Shown here piece after piece: positions 55,692-64,000 of a DNA stretch of 64,000 nt. The stretch comes from Streptomyces caelestis (lineage in GTDB: Bacteria > Actinomycetota > Actinomycetes > Streptomycetales > Streptomycetaceae): contig NZ_LGCN01000198.1 in the NCBI RefSeq assembly GCF_001279005.1, positions 32,586 to 96,585 on the forward strand, read 5' to 3'. The position numbers and the translations under genes are program-made. The notes under the pieces are model-generated. The model saw only the letters and a program-made list of their open reading frames with translations. It was not told where the DNA came from and ran no database searches. How positions within the stretch are numbered: position 1 is the first letter of the stretch; each line of letters opens with the position of its first letter.

Positions 55692-56119
55692 GCACCGCGC
55701 GACAGACGCGTCCGGCCGACGGCACGGGGGTGCGCAGCGCCGCCGGCGCGCGGGCGCACGCCGAGGCGACGGTGCGGGCGCGCTGGGACTCGGAGGGCCG
55801 CGCCCCGCACCGACAGGACATGATCGACCTCTCGCTCGTCGTGTCGGAGCTGGTCACCAACGCCATCCGGCACGGCGCCGGACTGGCCGGCTTCGACGTG
55901 CGGACGACCCGGGAGGGCGTGCGGATCGACGTCCACGACCACAGCGACGTCATCCCCGAGGCCGCCGGCGGAACCGGCGCCCTGCCGGACGTGCACCGCG
56001 GCAGCGGTTACGGATGGCCCCTGGTGATCCGGCTGGCGCGGGACATCGACGTCCGCAGGCGTCCCGGCGGCGGCAAGACCGTCAGCGTGTTCGTCCCCCT
56101 GCGCGACGCGCCGGCCTAG
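55688..56119 (+). CDS. RsbW-like ATP-binding protein, coupled to the PRC-barrel gene
   Basis: The 143-residue HATPase_c protein has LSLVVSELVTNAIRHGAGLA (N-box), IDVHDHSDVIPEA (G1) and GSGYGWPLVIRLARDIDVRR (G2), ending GGKTVSVFVPL. It is close to the ATPase at 37316. The GTG start overlaps the PRC-barrel stop as GTGA, so the two are coupled, and it probably acts as an anti-sigma factor or STAS kinase. Its stop is two bases from the end of the convergent ATPase gene. Confidence 0.83.
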   Translation: MSTARQTRPADGTGVRSAAGARAHAEATVRARWDSEGRAPHRQDMIDLSLVVSELVTNAIRHGAGLAGFDVRTTREGVRIDVHDHSDVIPEAAGGTGALPDVHRGSGYGWPLVIRLARDIDVRRRPGGGKTVSVFVPLRDAPA

Positions 56120-56121
56120 CC

Positions 56122-56556
56122 TCACCAGGGCAGGAAGACGTGGATGTCCTTGCCCTGGTCGTCGCTGACGACGCTGACCTGATCGCACAGCGTGTGGATC
56201 AGGTGCCAGCCGATGCCCCCGCCGCCGCTGTGGGGGTGGAAGGGCCGCGGGGCCGGTTCGGTGGTGCTGGTGTCGTGCATCACCACGTGCACCCCGTCGA
56301 ACGTCCTGCGCAGCCGCAGCTGGAACGGGCCCGGCGCGTACTGCACCGCGTTGGCGGCCAACTCCGTGACCACCAGGAGGATGTCGTCCCAGTGCTCCGG
56401 GGCCGACGGCGCCGCCACACGGGCCAGGTCGAAGAGGAAGTCCTCCGCGACCAGGCGTGCGTCCGTCACATCGTGCAGCTTCCCCGGGAAGCTGACGCTG
56501 CGGCTCGTGATGTCCTCGGCAGCCAGTGTCCTGTCCCTACGCGGCTCGCGTGCCAT
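56122..56556 (-). CDS. RsbW-like ATP-binding protein
   Basis: The 144-residue protein is another HATPase_c switch kinase, with ILLVVTELAANAVQYAPGPF (N-box), VVMHDTSTTEPAPRP (G1) and GGGGIGWHLIHTLCDQVSVV (G2), ending KDIHVFLPW. It is more divergent than the others at the start (SFPGKLHDVTDARLVAEDFL). Partner unknown. It is convergent with the previous ATPase gene with 2 bases between stops; no SigB-family site was seen upstream. Confidence 0.83.
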   Translation of the reverse strand: MAREPRRDRTLAAEDITSRSVSFPGKLHDVTDARLVAEDFLFDLARVAAPSAPEHWDDILLVVTELAANAVQYAPGPFQLRLRRTFDGVHVVMHDTSTTEPAPRPFHPHSGGGGIGWHLIHTLCDQVSVVSDDQGKDIHVFLPW

Positions 56557-56719
56557 CTCGCCTTCCAGGCCCCGTCGTCGCGGGGCAGTCGTTCCGGTCT
56601 CTGCGCCCTCTCGAACTGTGGGTTCCCGCGCGGGCGGAGCCTACGCGCCCGCATGCCCGTGCCAGGCCGGTGACAAACCCGTCACCGGCCGGCGGCGGAG
56701 CCCCGCCCTCCCCGGGCGG

Positions 56720-58624
56720 TCAGCGGAAGACGTTGTCCGAGTCGTCCCAGCCGGACGGCTCGGACACGGCCGGCGTCCGCCCCGGACGCGTCCGCGACTG
56801 GTACATCGCGTCGATCTCCAGCGCGTAGCGCCGCACGATCGCGTCCCGGCGCAGCTTCATCGACGGCGTCAGCAGCCCGTTGGCGACGTCGAACGGCTCG
56901 GGCAGCACCCGGAACACCCGGATCGACTCCGAGGGCGACACACTGCTGTTGGCCGCGGCGACCGCCCGCGCGATCTCCTCCCGCAGCGCGTTCTCCTCCC
57001 GGGCCTCCCGGGCCGGCGCGTCGCCCGGCAGGGACAGCGCCGCCCGCCAGCCGCTGAGGAACTCCGGGTCCAGCGTGATCAGGGCGCCCACACACGGCCG
57101 GTCGTCGCCCACGACGACGGCCTGGTGGACCAGCGGGTGCATCCGCAGCCGCTGCTCCAGGGCCGTCGGCGCCACGCTCTTGCCGCTGCTCGTGATGATG
57201 ACGTCCTTCTTGCGGCCGGTGATCGTGAGGTAGCCCTCGTCGTCCAGCCGCCCCAGATCGCCCGTGGCCAGCCAGCCGTCGCGCAGCACGGCCCGGGTGG
57301 CGGCCTCGTCACCGACGTACCCCTGGAACACCGACGGCCCGCGCACCAGGATCTCCCCGTCGTCGGCCACCTGGATCTCGGTGCCCGGCAGCGCCTGCCC
57401 GACGGTGCCGGACTTCTCCCGCCCGAACGGCTGCATCGTCACCCCGCCGCTGGTCTCGGTGAGCCCGTAGCCGTCGTGGACGTAGACGCCGATCCCCTCG
57501 TAGAAGAGGGACAGGTCGCGGTTGAGCGTCGAACCCCCCGAGGTGGCCCGCAGCACCCGGCCGCCCAGTGCGGCCCGCAGCCTGCGGTAGACCGTGCGCT
57601 CGTACAGGGCGTGCTGGAGCCGCAGGTCCAGGCCGGGCCCCGCACCGCGGCCCAGCCGCTGCCGCTCCAACGCGGCGGCGAAGTCCCGCGCCGTGCCGGC
57701 CGCCCGCTCGAACAGGGCGCCGCGGCCCGACAGCTGTGCCGCGCGCAGGAAGTTCTTGTAGATCTTCTCCAGCAGCGACGGGACGGCGTACAGATAGGTG
57801 GGCCGGAAGGTGCGCAGGGCCGAGGACAGGGACTCCCCGCCGATGTCGGGTTCGTGTCCCATCAGCAGCCCGCCGCGCACGCACAGCACCTGGATCATCA
57901 GACCGTAGACGTGGGAGAAGGGCAGGAAGGCGAGGACGGCGGCCTGCTCGCCGGGGGGCGCCGCGACGTGGCCCCAGCCCGCCAGCAGGGTGTCGCTCAT
58001 GAAGGCCAGGCCGCGGTGGCTCAGCGCGCAGCCCATGGCGCGGCCGGACGTGCCGGAGGTGTAGGCGACGACGGCCGTGGAGCCCGGCAGGACGATGCGG
58101 CGCATCGAGTCGACCGTGGCCGCCGGGATGAACTCGCCGCGCGCCGCCAGCCGGTCCAGCGCGCCCGCGTCCAGTTGCCAGACGTGCCGCAGCCCCGGCA
58201 GCGCGGCGCACACGGACCCGACGGTCATCACGCCCTGTTCGTCCTCCACCAGCACGGCCACACAGCCGGAGTCCCGCAGGATCCACTCCACCTGTTCACG
58301 CGAGGAGGTCGGGTGGACGGGGACGATCTCCGCGCCCACCGTCCACAGGGCGTGGCCCAGGAGGGTCCACTCGTAGCGGGTGCGCGCCATGATCGCCACC
58401 CGCGCGCCGGGCGAGATCCCGGACGCCACCAGACCCTTGGCCAGGGCGACCACCTCGTCGCGGAACTCCAGGGCGGTGATCCGCTCCCAGGTGGCGGAGG
58501 CCGGATGGGCGCGGTGGGCGAGCATCGGCAGGCCGGGGCTCCCGGCCGCCGTCTCGAAGAGGCTGTCGGCGAGGCCGCCGGTCAGGGGCGAGGCGGACGG
58601 GGGAGCGAGAGCGAGGTCGCGCAT
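56720..58624 (-). CDS. AMP-forming acyl-CoA synthetase (FadD15-like)
   Basis: The 634-residue adenylate-forming enzyme has the ATP motif AYTSGTSGRAMGCALSH near residue 185, DGYGLTETSGG near 395, the DGWLATGDLGRLDDEGYLTI block near 450 and LTPSMKLRRDAI with the catalytic Lys near 595. This is the long-chain acyl-CoA synthetase pattern; chain preference is unknown. AGGAG precedes the ATG at 58624. No neighbour indicates a pathway. Confidence 0.9.
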   Translation of the reverse strand: MRDLALAPPSASPLTGGLADSLFETAAGSPGLPMLAHRAHPASATWERITALEFRDEVVALAKGLVASGISPGARVAIMARTRYEWTLLGHALWTVGAEIVPVHPTSSREQVEWILRDSGCVAVLVEDEQGVMTVGSVCAALPGLRHVWQLDAGALDRLAARGEFIPAATVDSMRRIVLPGSTAVVAYTSGTSGRAMGCALSHRGLAFMSDTLLAGWGHVAAPPGEQAAVLAFLPFSHVYGLMIQVLCVRGGLLMGHEPDIGGESLSSALRTFRPTYLYAVPSLLEKIYKNFLRAAQLSGRGALFERAAGTARDFAAALERQRLGRGAGPGLDLRLQHALYERTVYRRLRAALGGRVLRATSGGSTLNRDLSLFYEGIGVYVHDGYGLTETSGGVTMQPFGREKSGTVGQALPGTEIQVADDGEILVRGPSVFQGYVGDEAATRAVLRDGWLATGDLGRLDDEGYLTITGRKKDVIITSSGKSVAPTALEQRLRMHPLVHQAVVVGDDRPCVGALITLDPEFLSGWRAALSLPGDAPAREAREENALREEIARAVAAANSSVSPSESIRVFRVLPEPFDVANGLLTPSMKLRRDAIVRRYALEIDAMYQSRTRPGRTPAVSEPSGWDDSDNVFR

Positions 58625-58776
58625 GCGCTGCTCCTGACATGTACGGGGTGTGACTCGGCCGGTGAGCACCGTCATCGGCGGTGCCCGAATGTAGCCGAGC
58701 CGGAGCGCCCGCGCGCCGGGATCGCGACAAGTGTGTCCGCACTGATGATCTCGGCGCTTCGGGGGACCCGGACGTC

Positions 58777-59010
58777 ATGAGCTACGTCAATCCAGATCCC
58801 GAACCGGAACGCAGCACCGGCCTCGAACCGGGAGGCGGCGTGCCCCCGGGAGAGACCCCGCCCGCGGAGAGCAGCATGCCCGAGGCGGGCCCCCGGGAGA
58901 CGCACAACCCGGCCAAGGGCTGGGCCAAGGGCCCGCTGACCGCGATCCTCGTCCTCGTGGTGCTGATCGCGGCGTTCTTCCTGGCCTACGCCCTCATCCT
59001 CATCCTGTGA
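58777..59010 (+). CDS. DUF6480 family small membrane protein
   Basis: The 77-residue protein has a Pro/Glu-rich N-terminal part (MSYVNPDPEPERSTGLEPGG, then PPGETPPAES), a HNPAKGWAKGP linker, and one C-terminal membrane helix (LTAILVLVVLIAAFFLAYAL). This exact layout is that of the DUF6480 family from Streptomyces and relatives. Function unknown, probably N-in or tail-anchored. Its stop is 7 bases from the convergent YbdK-type gene. Confidence 0.83.
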   Translation: MSYVNPDPEPERSTGLEPGGGVPPGETPPAESSMPEAGPRETHNPAKGWAKGPLTAILVLVVLIAAFFLAYALILIL

Positions 59011-59016
59011 CGCCCC

Positions 59017-60135
59017 CTACCCGCGAGGAGCGACCTCCGTACGCCCCGTCCCCTGGGTGTGCCGTACGCACTCCGTGACGACGTCCCGCAGACTCCCCGT
59101 GCGTTCCAGCAGGGCGCGCTGCACCTGCGCCCCGTTGCCGTCGCGCAGCAGACGCGCGCAGCCCTCACGGGCGCGCTCCAGGTCGCCGGTGGCCTCCAGG
59201 GCCTCGGCGACGTGGTCGAGGAGGCTGCGGACGACCGTCTCGGCCGGCATGCGGCGCATGGTCCGCGGGTGGAGCAGTTCGCCCGTCAGCCCCGACCGGG
59301 CCGCCTGCCAGGCGGCCAGCCGGAGCAGGCTGACGCCCGGGTCCACCGGCTCCCGGCCGGCCCGCCACTCGCGGGCCGCGGTCTCCACCAGTCCGCGGGC
59401 GAGGGTGGCGATCAGCGCCGCCGTCTCCGCGTGCAGACAGACGTCGGAGACGCGGATCTCCACCGTCGGGTACTGCTGGGACAGCCGGGCGTCGAAGTAG
59501 GCCATCTTCTCGTCGAGGATGACGCCGGTGGCCACCATGTCGGCGACCCGCCGGTGGTAGCGCTCGGCCGAACCGAACGGCTCGGTCGGACCGGCCGACG
59601 GCCAGCGCTGCCAGACCCGGCTGCGGTAGCTGCTGTACCCCGTCTCCTTGCCCTGCCAGAACGGCGAGTTCGCGCTCAGCGCCGCCAGCACCGACAGCCA
59701 GGGCCGCAGCCGGTCCACGACCCCGACGCCCTCCTCGTCGGACTCGACGGACACGTGGACGTGGCAGCCCATGACGAGCTGTTCCCGGGTGGCGATGCCG
59801 TACTGCTCCTCCATCCACTGGTAACGCCGGTTGACGCCGATGGCCGGGCTCACCGGCAGCGGCGAGGTGGCGAGGGCGGCGACGGCGCAGCCGATCTTCC
59901 CCGCGTGCCCGGCGGCCTCCTCGCGGCAGCGGACGATCTCCGCGTGCAGGCTTTCCATCGAGGACTGCGGATGCGTGGCGAACTCCAGCATCTGCTCGTG
60001 CAGTTCCTTCTCGAAGACGTCCTGCTCCGCGCCGTCCCGGGCGGCGCGGGCGAGGACCGCCGCGGACATCGCCCGCGGTTCCCCGCTCTCCGGATCGACC
60101 AGGAGGAGCTCCTCCTCCACTCCGACGGTGCGCAC
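59017..60135 (-). CDS. Carboxylate-amine ligase of the YbdK (glutamate-cysteine ligase 2) family
   Basis: The 372-residue enzyme has the GCS2 fold: MRTVGVEEELLLVDPESGEP at the start with the metal-binding Glu pair, QMLEFATHPQSSMESLHAEI, VMGCHVHVSVESDEEGVGVV, and PTVEIRVSDVCLHAETAALI. YbdK-like proteins ligate an amino acid to glutamate or another acid using ATP; in E. coli it has weak gamma-glutamyl-cysteine ligase activity. Actinobacteria use mycothiol, so the true substrate is probably different. Confidence 0.87.
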   Translation of the reverse strand: MRTVGVEEELLLVDPESGEPRAMSAAVLARAARDGAEQDVFEKELHEQMLEFATHPQSSMESLHAEIVRCREEAAGHAGKIGCAVAALATSPLPVSPAIGVNRRYQWMEEQYGIATREQLVMGCHVHVSVESDEEGVGVVDRLRPWLSVLAALSANSPFWQGKETGYSSYRSRVWQRWPSAGPTEPFGSAERYHRRVADMVATGVILDEKMAYFDARLSQQYPTVEIRVSDVCLHAETAALIATLARGLVETAAREWRAGREPVDPGVSLLRLAAWQAARSGLTGELLHPRTMRRMPAETVVRSLLDHVAEALEATGDLERAREGCARLLRDGNGAQVQRALLERTGSLRDVVTECVRHTQGTGRTEVAPRG

Positions 60136-60244
60136 CTGATGCTGCCCTTCTGTGAACTGCCGCGACGACGCCGAGAAGCCCTCGGTCGTACGACCCCGAA
60201 TGCCCCGGCCGGGGCATCGGACACCTGACGGCGTCGCCGGACTC

Positions 60245-62470
60245 TCACGGGGCGATCGGGGCCAGCCACATCGTCGCGAGCGGCGGCAGCGTGAGCCGGA
60301 TGGTGCCGTCCTCGGGCTTGACCGGGTCCGGGCCGGTGACGTCCCCGCCGCCGTAGCGCGCGGCGTCGGTGTTGAGGACCTCCTGCCAGGCGACCACGTC
60401 GTCGCCGACGGCGAGCGGGTAGTCGTGCCGGACCACGGGGGAGAAGTTCGACACCGCGAGCAGCGGGGAGCCGTCGCCGTCGTACCGCAGGAACGCGAAG
60501 ACGTTGTCGTCGGCCGCGTCCACCGACACCCACCGGAAGCCGGACGGGTCGGTGTCGCGCTGCCACAGCGCCGGGGTCGCCCGGTAGCGGGCGTTGAGGT
60601 CGCGCACCAGGTCCCGCACCCCGCGGTGGTCGCCCGCGGAGTGGTACCCGTCGTCGAGCAGCCACCACTCCGGGCCCTGCTGCTCGGACCACTCGGCGCC
60701 CTGGGCGAACTCCTGCCCCATGAACAGCAGCTGCTTGCCGGGGTGGGCCCACATGAAACCGAGGTAGGCGCGCAGGTTGGCGCGCCGCTGCCACCAGTCG
60801 CCCGGCATCTTCGACACCAGCGCCTGCTTGCCGTGCACCACCTCGTCGTGCGAGATGGGCAGCACGTAGTTCTCGCTGTAGGCGTACACCATCGCGAACG
60901 TCATCTCGTGGTGGTGGTACGTGCGGTGCACCGGCTCGTGGGAGACGTACTCCAGCGAGTCGTGCATCCAGCCCATGTTCCACTTCAGCCCGAACCCGAG
61001 CCCGCCGGTGTCGGTGGGCCGGGTCACCCCGCCCCACGCCGTGGACTCCTCCGCGATGGTCACCACCCCGGGGCAGCGCCGGTACACGGTCGCGTTCATC
61101 TCCTGCAGGAACGCCATCGCCGCCAGATCCTCCCGGCCGCCGTACGCGTTCGGCTCCCAGCCGCCGTCCTCGCGCGAGTAGTCCAGGTAGAGCATGGAGG
61201 CGACCGCGTCCACCCGCAGTCCGTCGATGTGGAACTCCTGGCACCAGTACACGGCGTTCGCGACCAGGAAGTTGCGCACCTCGGTGCGGGCGTAGTCGAA
61301 GGTGTACGTCCCCCAGTCGGGGTGCTCCGCGCGCCGGGAGTCCCCGGGCTCGTACAGCGGTTCCCCGTCGAACCGGGCCAGCGCCCAGTCGTCCTTCGGG
61401 AAGTGCGCCGGCACCCAGTCCATGATCACGCCGATGCCGGCCCGGTGCAGGGCGTCGACCAGGTACCGGAAGTCGTCCGGTGTGCCCAGTCGCGCGGTGG
61501 GCGCGTAGAACCCGGTGACCTGGTAGCCCCAGGACGGTCCGAAGGGGTGCTCGGCGACCGGCATCAGTTCGACGTGGGTGAAGCCGAGGTCCTTGACGTA
61601 CGCGGGCAGCTCCTCGGCGAGTTCGCGGTAGCCCAGCCCCGGCCGCCAGGACGGCAGGTGCACCTCGTACACCGAGAACGGGGCCTCGTGCACGGGCGTC
61701 GCCGCCCGCCGCGCGAACCAGTCGGCGTCGCCCCACTCGTAGTGCGAGGCCGTCACCACGGACGCCGTGTTCGGCGGCGCCTCCGTGCGCCGCGCCATCG
61801 GGTCGGCCTTGAGGAACCGGTGGCCGTGGCGGGAGTGGATCTCGAACTTGTAGCGGGTGCCCTCGCCGACGCCGGGCAGGAACAGCTCCCACACCCCGGA
61901 CGAGCCCAGTGAGCGCATCGGGAACGCCGTGCCGTCCCAGTGGGTGAAGTCGGCGGCGACCCGCACCCCCTGCGCGTTCGGCGCCCACACCGTGAAGCGG
62001 GTGCCGGTGACGCCCTGGTGGGTCATCGGGTGCGCGCCGAGCGCCGTCCACAGCTCCTCGTGCCGGCCCTCGCCGATCAGGTGCAGGTCGAGCTCGCCGA
62101 GCGCGGGCAGGAACCGGTACGGGTCGTGCGTCGGCACGGCCTCGTCGTCGCCGTAGGCCACCGTCAGCGTGTACGCGGGGATCGCGTCCAGCGGCAGCAC
62201 GCCGGAGAACAGGCCGTCGCCCTCCGAGACGAGCGGGGTGCGCACGCCGTCGACGACGACGCCCACCTCCCGGGCGAAGGGGCGCAGGGCGCGGAAGGCG
62301 ATCCCGCCGGGCACCGGATGGGCGCCGAGCAGCGCGTGCGGATCGTGGTGGGCGCCCGCCAGCAGGCGCCCCCGGTCGGTCGGGTCGAGGGCGGGTGCGG
62401 CGCCGGGGGGCGCGGCGGCGGACGGGACGGGCCCGGCCGACTCGGGAAGCGGGGTGTCACGCAGGGCCAC
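60245..62470 (-). CDS. glgB: 1,4-alpha-glucan branching enzyme
   Basis: The 741-residue GH13 enzyme has an N-terminal CBM48-type region (residues about 40-250, two modules) and a catalytic TIM barrel with the nucleophile Asp in [19 protein letters not shown], the acid Glu in [11 protein letters not shown] and the stabilising Asp in [10 protein letters not shown], then a C-terminal beta domain. It forms alpha-1,6 branches in glycogen-like alpha-glucan. It is 4 bases after the maltokinase gene on the minus strand, in a mak-glgB order, typical of the GlgE pathway. Confidence 0.95.
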   Translation of the reverse strand: MALRDTPLPESAGPVPSAAAPPGAAPALDPTDRGRLLAGAHHDPHALLGAHPVPGGIAFRALRPFAREVGVVVDGVRTPLVSEGDGLFSGVLPLDAIPAYTLTVAYGDDEAVPTHDPYRFLPALGELDLHLIGEGRHEELWTALGAHPMTHQGVTGTRFTVWAPNAQGVRVAADFTHWDGTAFPMRSLGSSGVWELFLPGVGEGTRYKFEIHSRHGHRFLKADPMARRTEAPPNTASVVTASHYEWGDADWFARRAATPVHEAPFSVYEVHLPSWRPGLGYRELAEELPAYVKDLGFTHVELMPVAEHPFGPSWGYQVTGFYAPTARLGTPDDFRYLVDALHRAGIGVIMDWVPAHFPKDDWALARFDGEPLYEPGDSRRAEHPDWGTYTFDYARTEVRNFLVANAVYWCQEFHIDGLRVDAVASMLYLDYSREDGGWEPNAYGGREDLAAMAFLQEMNATVYRRCPGVVTIAEESTAWGGVTRPTDTGGLGFGLKWNMGWMHDSLEYVSHEPVHRTYHHHEMTFAMVYAYSENYVLPISHDEVVHGKQALVSKMPGDWWQRRANLRAYLGFMWAHPGKQLLFMGQEFAQGAEWSEQQGPEWWLLDDGYHSAGDHRGVRDLVRDLNARYRATPALWQRDTDPSGFRWVSVDAADDNVFAFLRYDGDGSPLLAVSNFSPVVRHDYPLAVGDDVVAWQEVLNTDAARYGGGDVTGPDPVKPEDGTIRLTLPPLATMWLAPIAP

Positions 62471-62474
62471 GGCT

Positions 62475-63833
62475 TCAGTCTCCTCTCACGGCGAGGCGCT
62501 CGATCGCCGCCATGGGTACGGGCAGCCAGTCGGGTCGGTGCCGGGCCTCGTACAGCACCTCGTACACGGCGCGGTCCGTCTCGTAGGCGCGGAGCAGACC
62601 GTGCTTCTTGCGCGGGTCCCAGCCGGCACGGGCGGCGTAGCCCGCGCAGTAGGCCTCACGGCAGCGGCGCGCCCACTCCGGGCGCCAGGGGCGGCGCTGG
62701 CGGGCGGCGTAGTCGAAGGAGCGCAGCATCCCGGCGATGTCCCGCACGGGGGAGTGGGCGCTGCGCCGTTCGGAGAGCGGCCGGGACGGCTCGCCCTCGA
62801 AGTCGATGACGAACCACTCACGCCCCGCCCGCAGCACCTGACCCAGGTGCAGGTCGCCGTGGATGCGCTGGGCGGGCGGCCCGGCGTCGCAGGTGGCGAG
62901 GGCGGCGAAGGCCGCCCGCAGCCCCGGCACGAACGGCTGGAGCGCGGGGACGGCGTGCGCCGCGGCGGTCAGCCGCTCGGTCATCGCCACCGCCGTCCGC
63001 CCGTTCTCGCCCGGCGCGCCGACGGGGAAAGCCGAGGACAGCGCCAGGTGGACGTCCGCCGTGGCCCGGCCCAGCGCGTGCGACTGCGCGGTGAAGTCGT
63101 CACCGGCGGCGAGCGCCTCCAGGGCCAGCGTCCAGCCGTCGGAGGCGTTGCGCAGATACGGCTGGAGCACGCCGAGCGTCGCCCTGAACGGATGCGTGGT
63201 GCGGAACCAGGCCACCGGGGCGGGCACCCGGTGGCAGCCCTGCCGGGCCAGCGCCCCGGGCACCTCCAGATCCGGGTTGACACCGGGCTGGATGCGCCGG
63301 AACACCTTCAGGATGTACTCGTCGCCGTACACCAGCGAGGAGTTGGACTGCTCGGCGGTCATCAGGCGCGGCACCAGCCCGGCGGGCACCTGCTGGGACC
63401 CGTCGCACTCGAAGCGCAGCGGGCCCGCCGCGCCGGGGTGGCGCAGCCGTTCCAGGAACAGCTGGGCGGCGCGCGGGTCGTGCAGGGCGTCGTAGACCGT
63501 CAGCCCGGCCAGCCGGCCGTCCAGCACCCTGCCGATGAGCGCCTTGCCGAGCCGCGGCGAGGGGTGTTCCCGTACACCGAGGAGGAGCTGGTAGCAGTCA
63601 CCGGCCGGGGACGCGCCGCCGGGAGCGGGCACGCCTCCGTGACCGGCGTGCACCAGTACGTGCAGACAGCCCGGGAACAGCTCCGTCATCGACAGCACAC
63701 CGAGGTCGGTGACGGGCCGGTCCTTGCCGGCGAACCAGCGCTGCAGCGGCAGCCACTCGCGCAGCAGCCCGGCGAGCGACTCCATGGGCTCGGCGGGCGC
63801 GGTCCGCGGCCGCAGGAACGCGGTCTTCGTCAT
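62475..63833 (-). CDS. mak: Maltokinase
   Basis: The 452-residue enzyme phosphorylates maltose to maltose-1-phosphate with ATP, feeding GlgE. It has the kinase-like fold with [20 protein letters not shown] (catalytic Asp) followed by [17 protein letters not shown]. The N-terminal part [20 protein letters not shown] is typical of Mak/Pep2, which is often fused to TreS in other bacteria; here it is separate. GGAGG is 8 bases before the ATG at 63833. It is 28 bases after the treS stop and overlaps no gene. Confidence 0.92.
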   Translation of the reverse strand: MTKTAFLRPRTAPAEPMESLAGLLREWLPLQRWFAGKDRPVTDLGVLSMTELFPGCLHVLVHAGHGGVPAPGGASPAGDCYQLLLGVREHPSPRLGKALIGRVLDGRLAGLTVYDALHDPRAAQLFLERLRHPGAAGPLRFECDGSQQVPAGLVPRLMTAEQSNSSLVYGDEYILKVFRRIQPGVNPDLEVPGALARQGCHRVPAPVAWFRTTHPFRATLGVLQPYLRNASDGWTLALEALAAGDDFTAQSHALGRATADVHLALSSAFPVGAPGENGRTAVAMTERLTAAAHAVPALQPFVPGLRAAFAALATCDAGPPAQRIHGDLHLGQVLRAGREWFVIDFEGEPSRPLSERRSAHSPVRDIAGMLRSFDYAARQRRPWRPEWARRCREAYCAGYAARAGWDPRKKHGLLRAYETDRAVYEVLYEARHRPDWLPVPMAAIERLAVRGD

Positions 63834-63861
63834 GGTGACGCCTCCTCTCCCCGGCACACGC

Positions 63862-64000
63862 TCACAGGCGTCGGCCGATGCGGGATGCGACTCGGGTGAG
63901 CCGGAACCAGTAGAAGCCGTGGCCCCCGAGGGTCAGCAGGTAGGGCAGGTCGCCGACGGCCGGGAAGCGCACCCCGCCGAACAGCTCGACCGGGTGCCGT
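63862..64000 (-). CDS. treS: Trehalose synthase, C-terminal fragment
   Basis: Only the last 45 codons lie in the window, ending at the TGA at 63864-63862. They read VELFGGVRFPAVGDLPYLLT then LGGHGFYWFRLTRVA, the conserved C-terminal beta domain of TreS, which interconverts maltose and trehalose. Position directly upstream of mak agrees with a treS-mak-glgB operon. The catalytic part is outside the window. Confidence 0.88.
   Translation of the reverse strand, partial: RHPVELFGGVRFPAVGDLPYLLTLGGHGFYWFRLTRVASRIGRRL

Overview
The window looks like an ordinary stretch of a Streptomyces chromosome. Coding sequence is very GC-rich, codons end almost always in G or C, many starts are GTG and some genes appear to be leaderless. 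Lineage markers are present: an SsgA-like sporulation protein, a WhiB-like protein, the clpP3-clpP4-popR locus, a DasR-type operator in front of a family 19 chitinase, and one gene with a rare TTA (bldA) codon. No phage, insertion sequence, CRISPR array, rRNA or tRNA gene was seen. From memory, chiF, popR/clpP3/clpP4, ssgC, sigM and glgBII lie in similar order on the right arm of the S. coelicolor chromosome, so this is probably the equivalent region; that needs an alignment.

Bases 1-12000 hold an SPW membrane protein, a secreted chitinase with tandem DasR-like sites, a secreted phospholipase-like protein, adenosine deaminase, a divergent LysR/aldo-keto reductase pair, a broken SnoaL-like gene, a TTA-containing gene of unknown function, a polytopic membrane protein and two PRC-barrel genes that carry frameshifts. 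Bases 11500-15000 form a first stress and proteolysis block: an RsbW-like ATPase, a SigB-family sigma factor, PopR, and the ClpP3/ClpP4 pair with a clear PopR box. ClpP4 lacks the catalytic histidine.

Bases 15000-36500 are mostly small metabolic and regulatory units: VOC proteins, RNase H, aldo-keto reductase, SsgC-like protein, F420 enzyme, serine hydrolase, a frameshifted membrane pseudokinase, threonine dehydratase, universal stress protein, DUF4032 protein, metallo-hydrolase, acyltransferase, a TetR/FAD-dehydrogenase pair with a strong palindrome, DUF488 protein, WhiB-like protein, a saccharopine-dehydrogenase-like enzyme with a divergent TetR, and a LysG/LysE-type exporter pair with a perfect inverted repeat.

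Bases 37000-56600 are the main feature: a dense partner-switching region. It has a second RsbW-like/SigB-family pair (SigM-like), then on the minus strand a gene train encoding an RsbV-like STAS protein, RsbR, RsbS, RsbT, an RsbT/RsbX fusion and an RsbU-like phosphatase. Upstream of these are an ANTAR-GAF-PAS-SpoIIE phosphatase and a giant soluble HAMP-repeat hybrid histidine kinase, and then two more RsbW-like ATPases beside a PRC-barrel protein. Sites fitting GNNT-N14-16-GGGTAC/T, the promoter type of the Streptomyces SigB family, precede the first RsbW gene, the first sigma gene, the STAS/stressosome train, the ssgC-like gene and the PRC-barrel gene. Signal input, switch and sigma output therefore seem wired together with positive feedback.

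Bases 56700-64000 carry an acyl-CoA synthetase, a small DUF6480-like protein, a YbdK-type ligase and the end of a glgB-mak-treS operon of the GlgE alpha-glucan/trehalose pathway, which is cut by the window edge. Four apparent frameshifts lie between about 8.0 and 22.1 kb, all at short GC repeats or runs; they may be real decay or sequencing errors.
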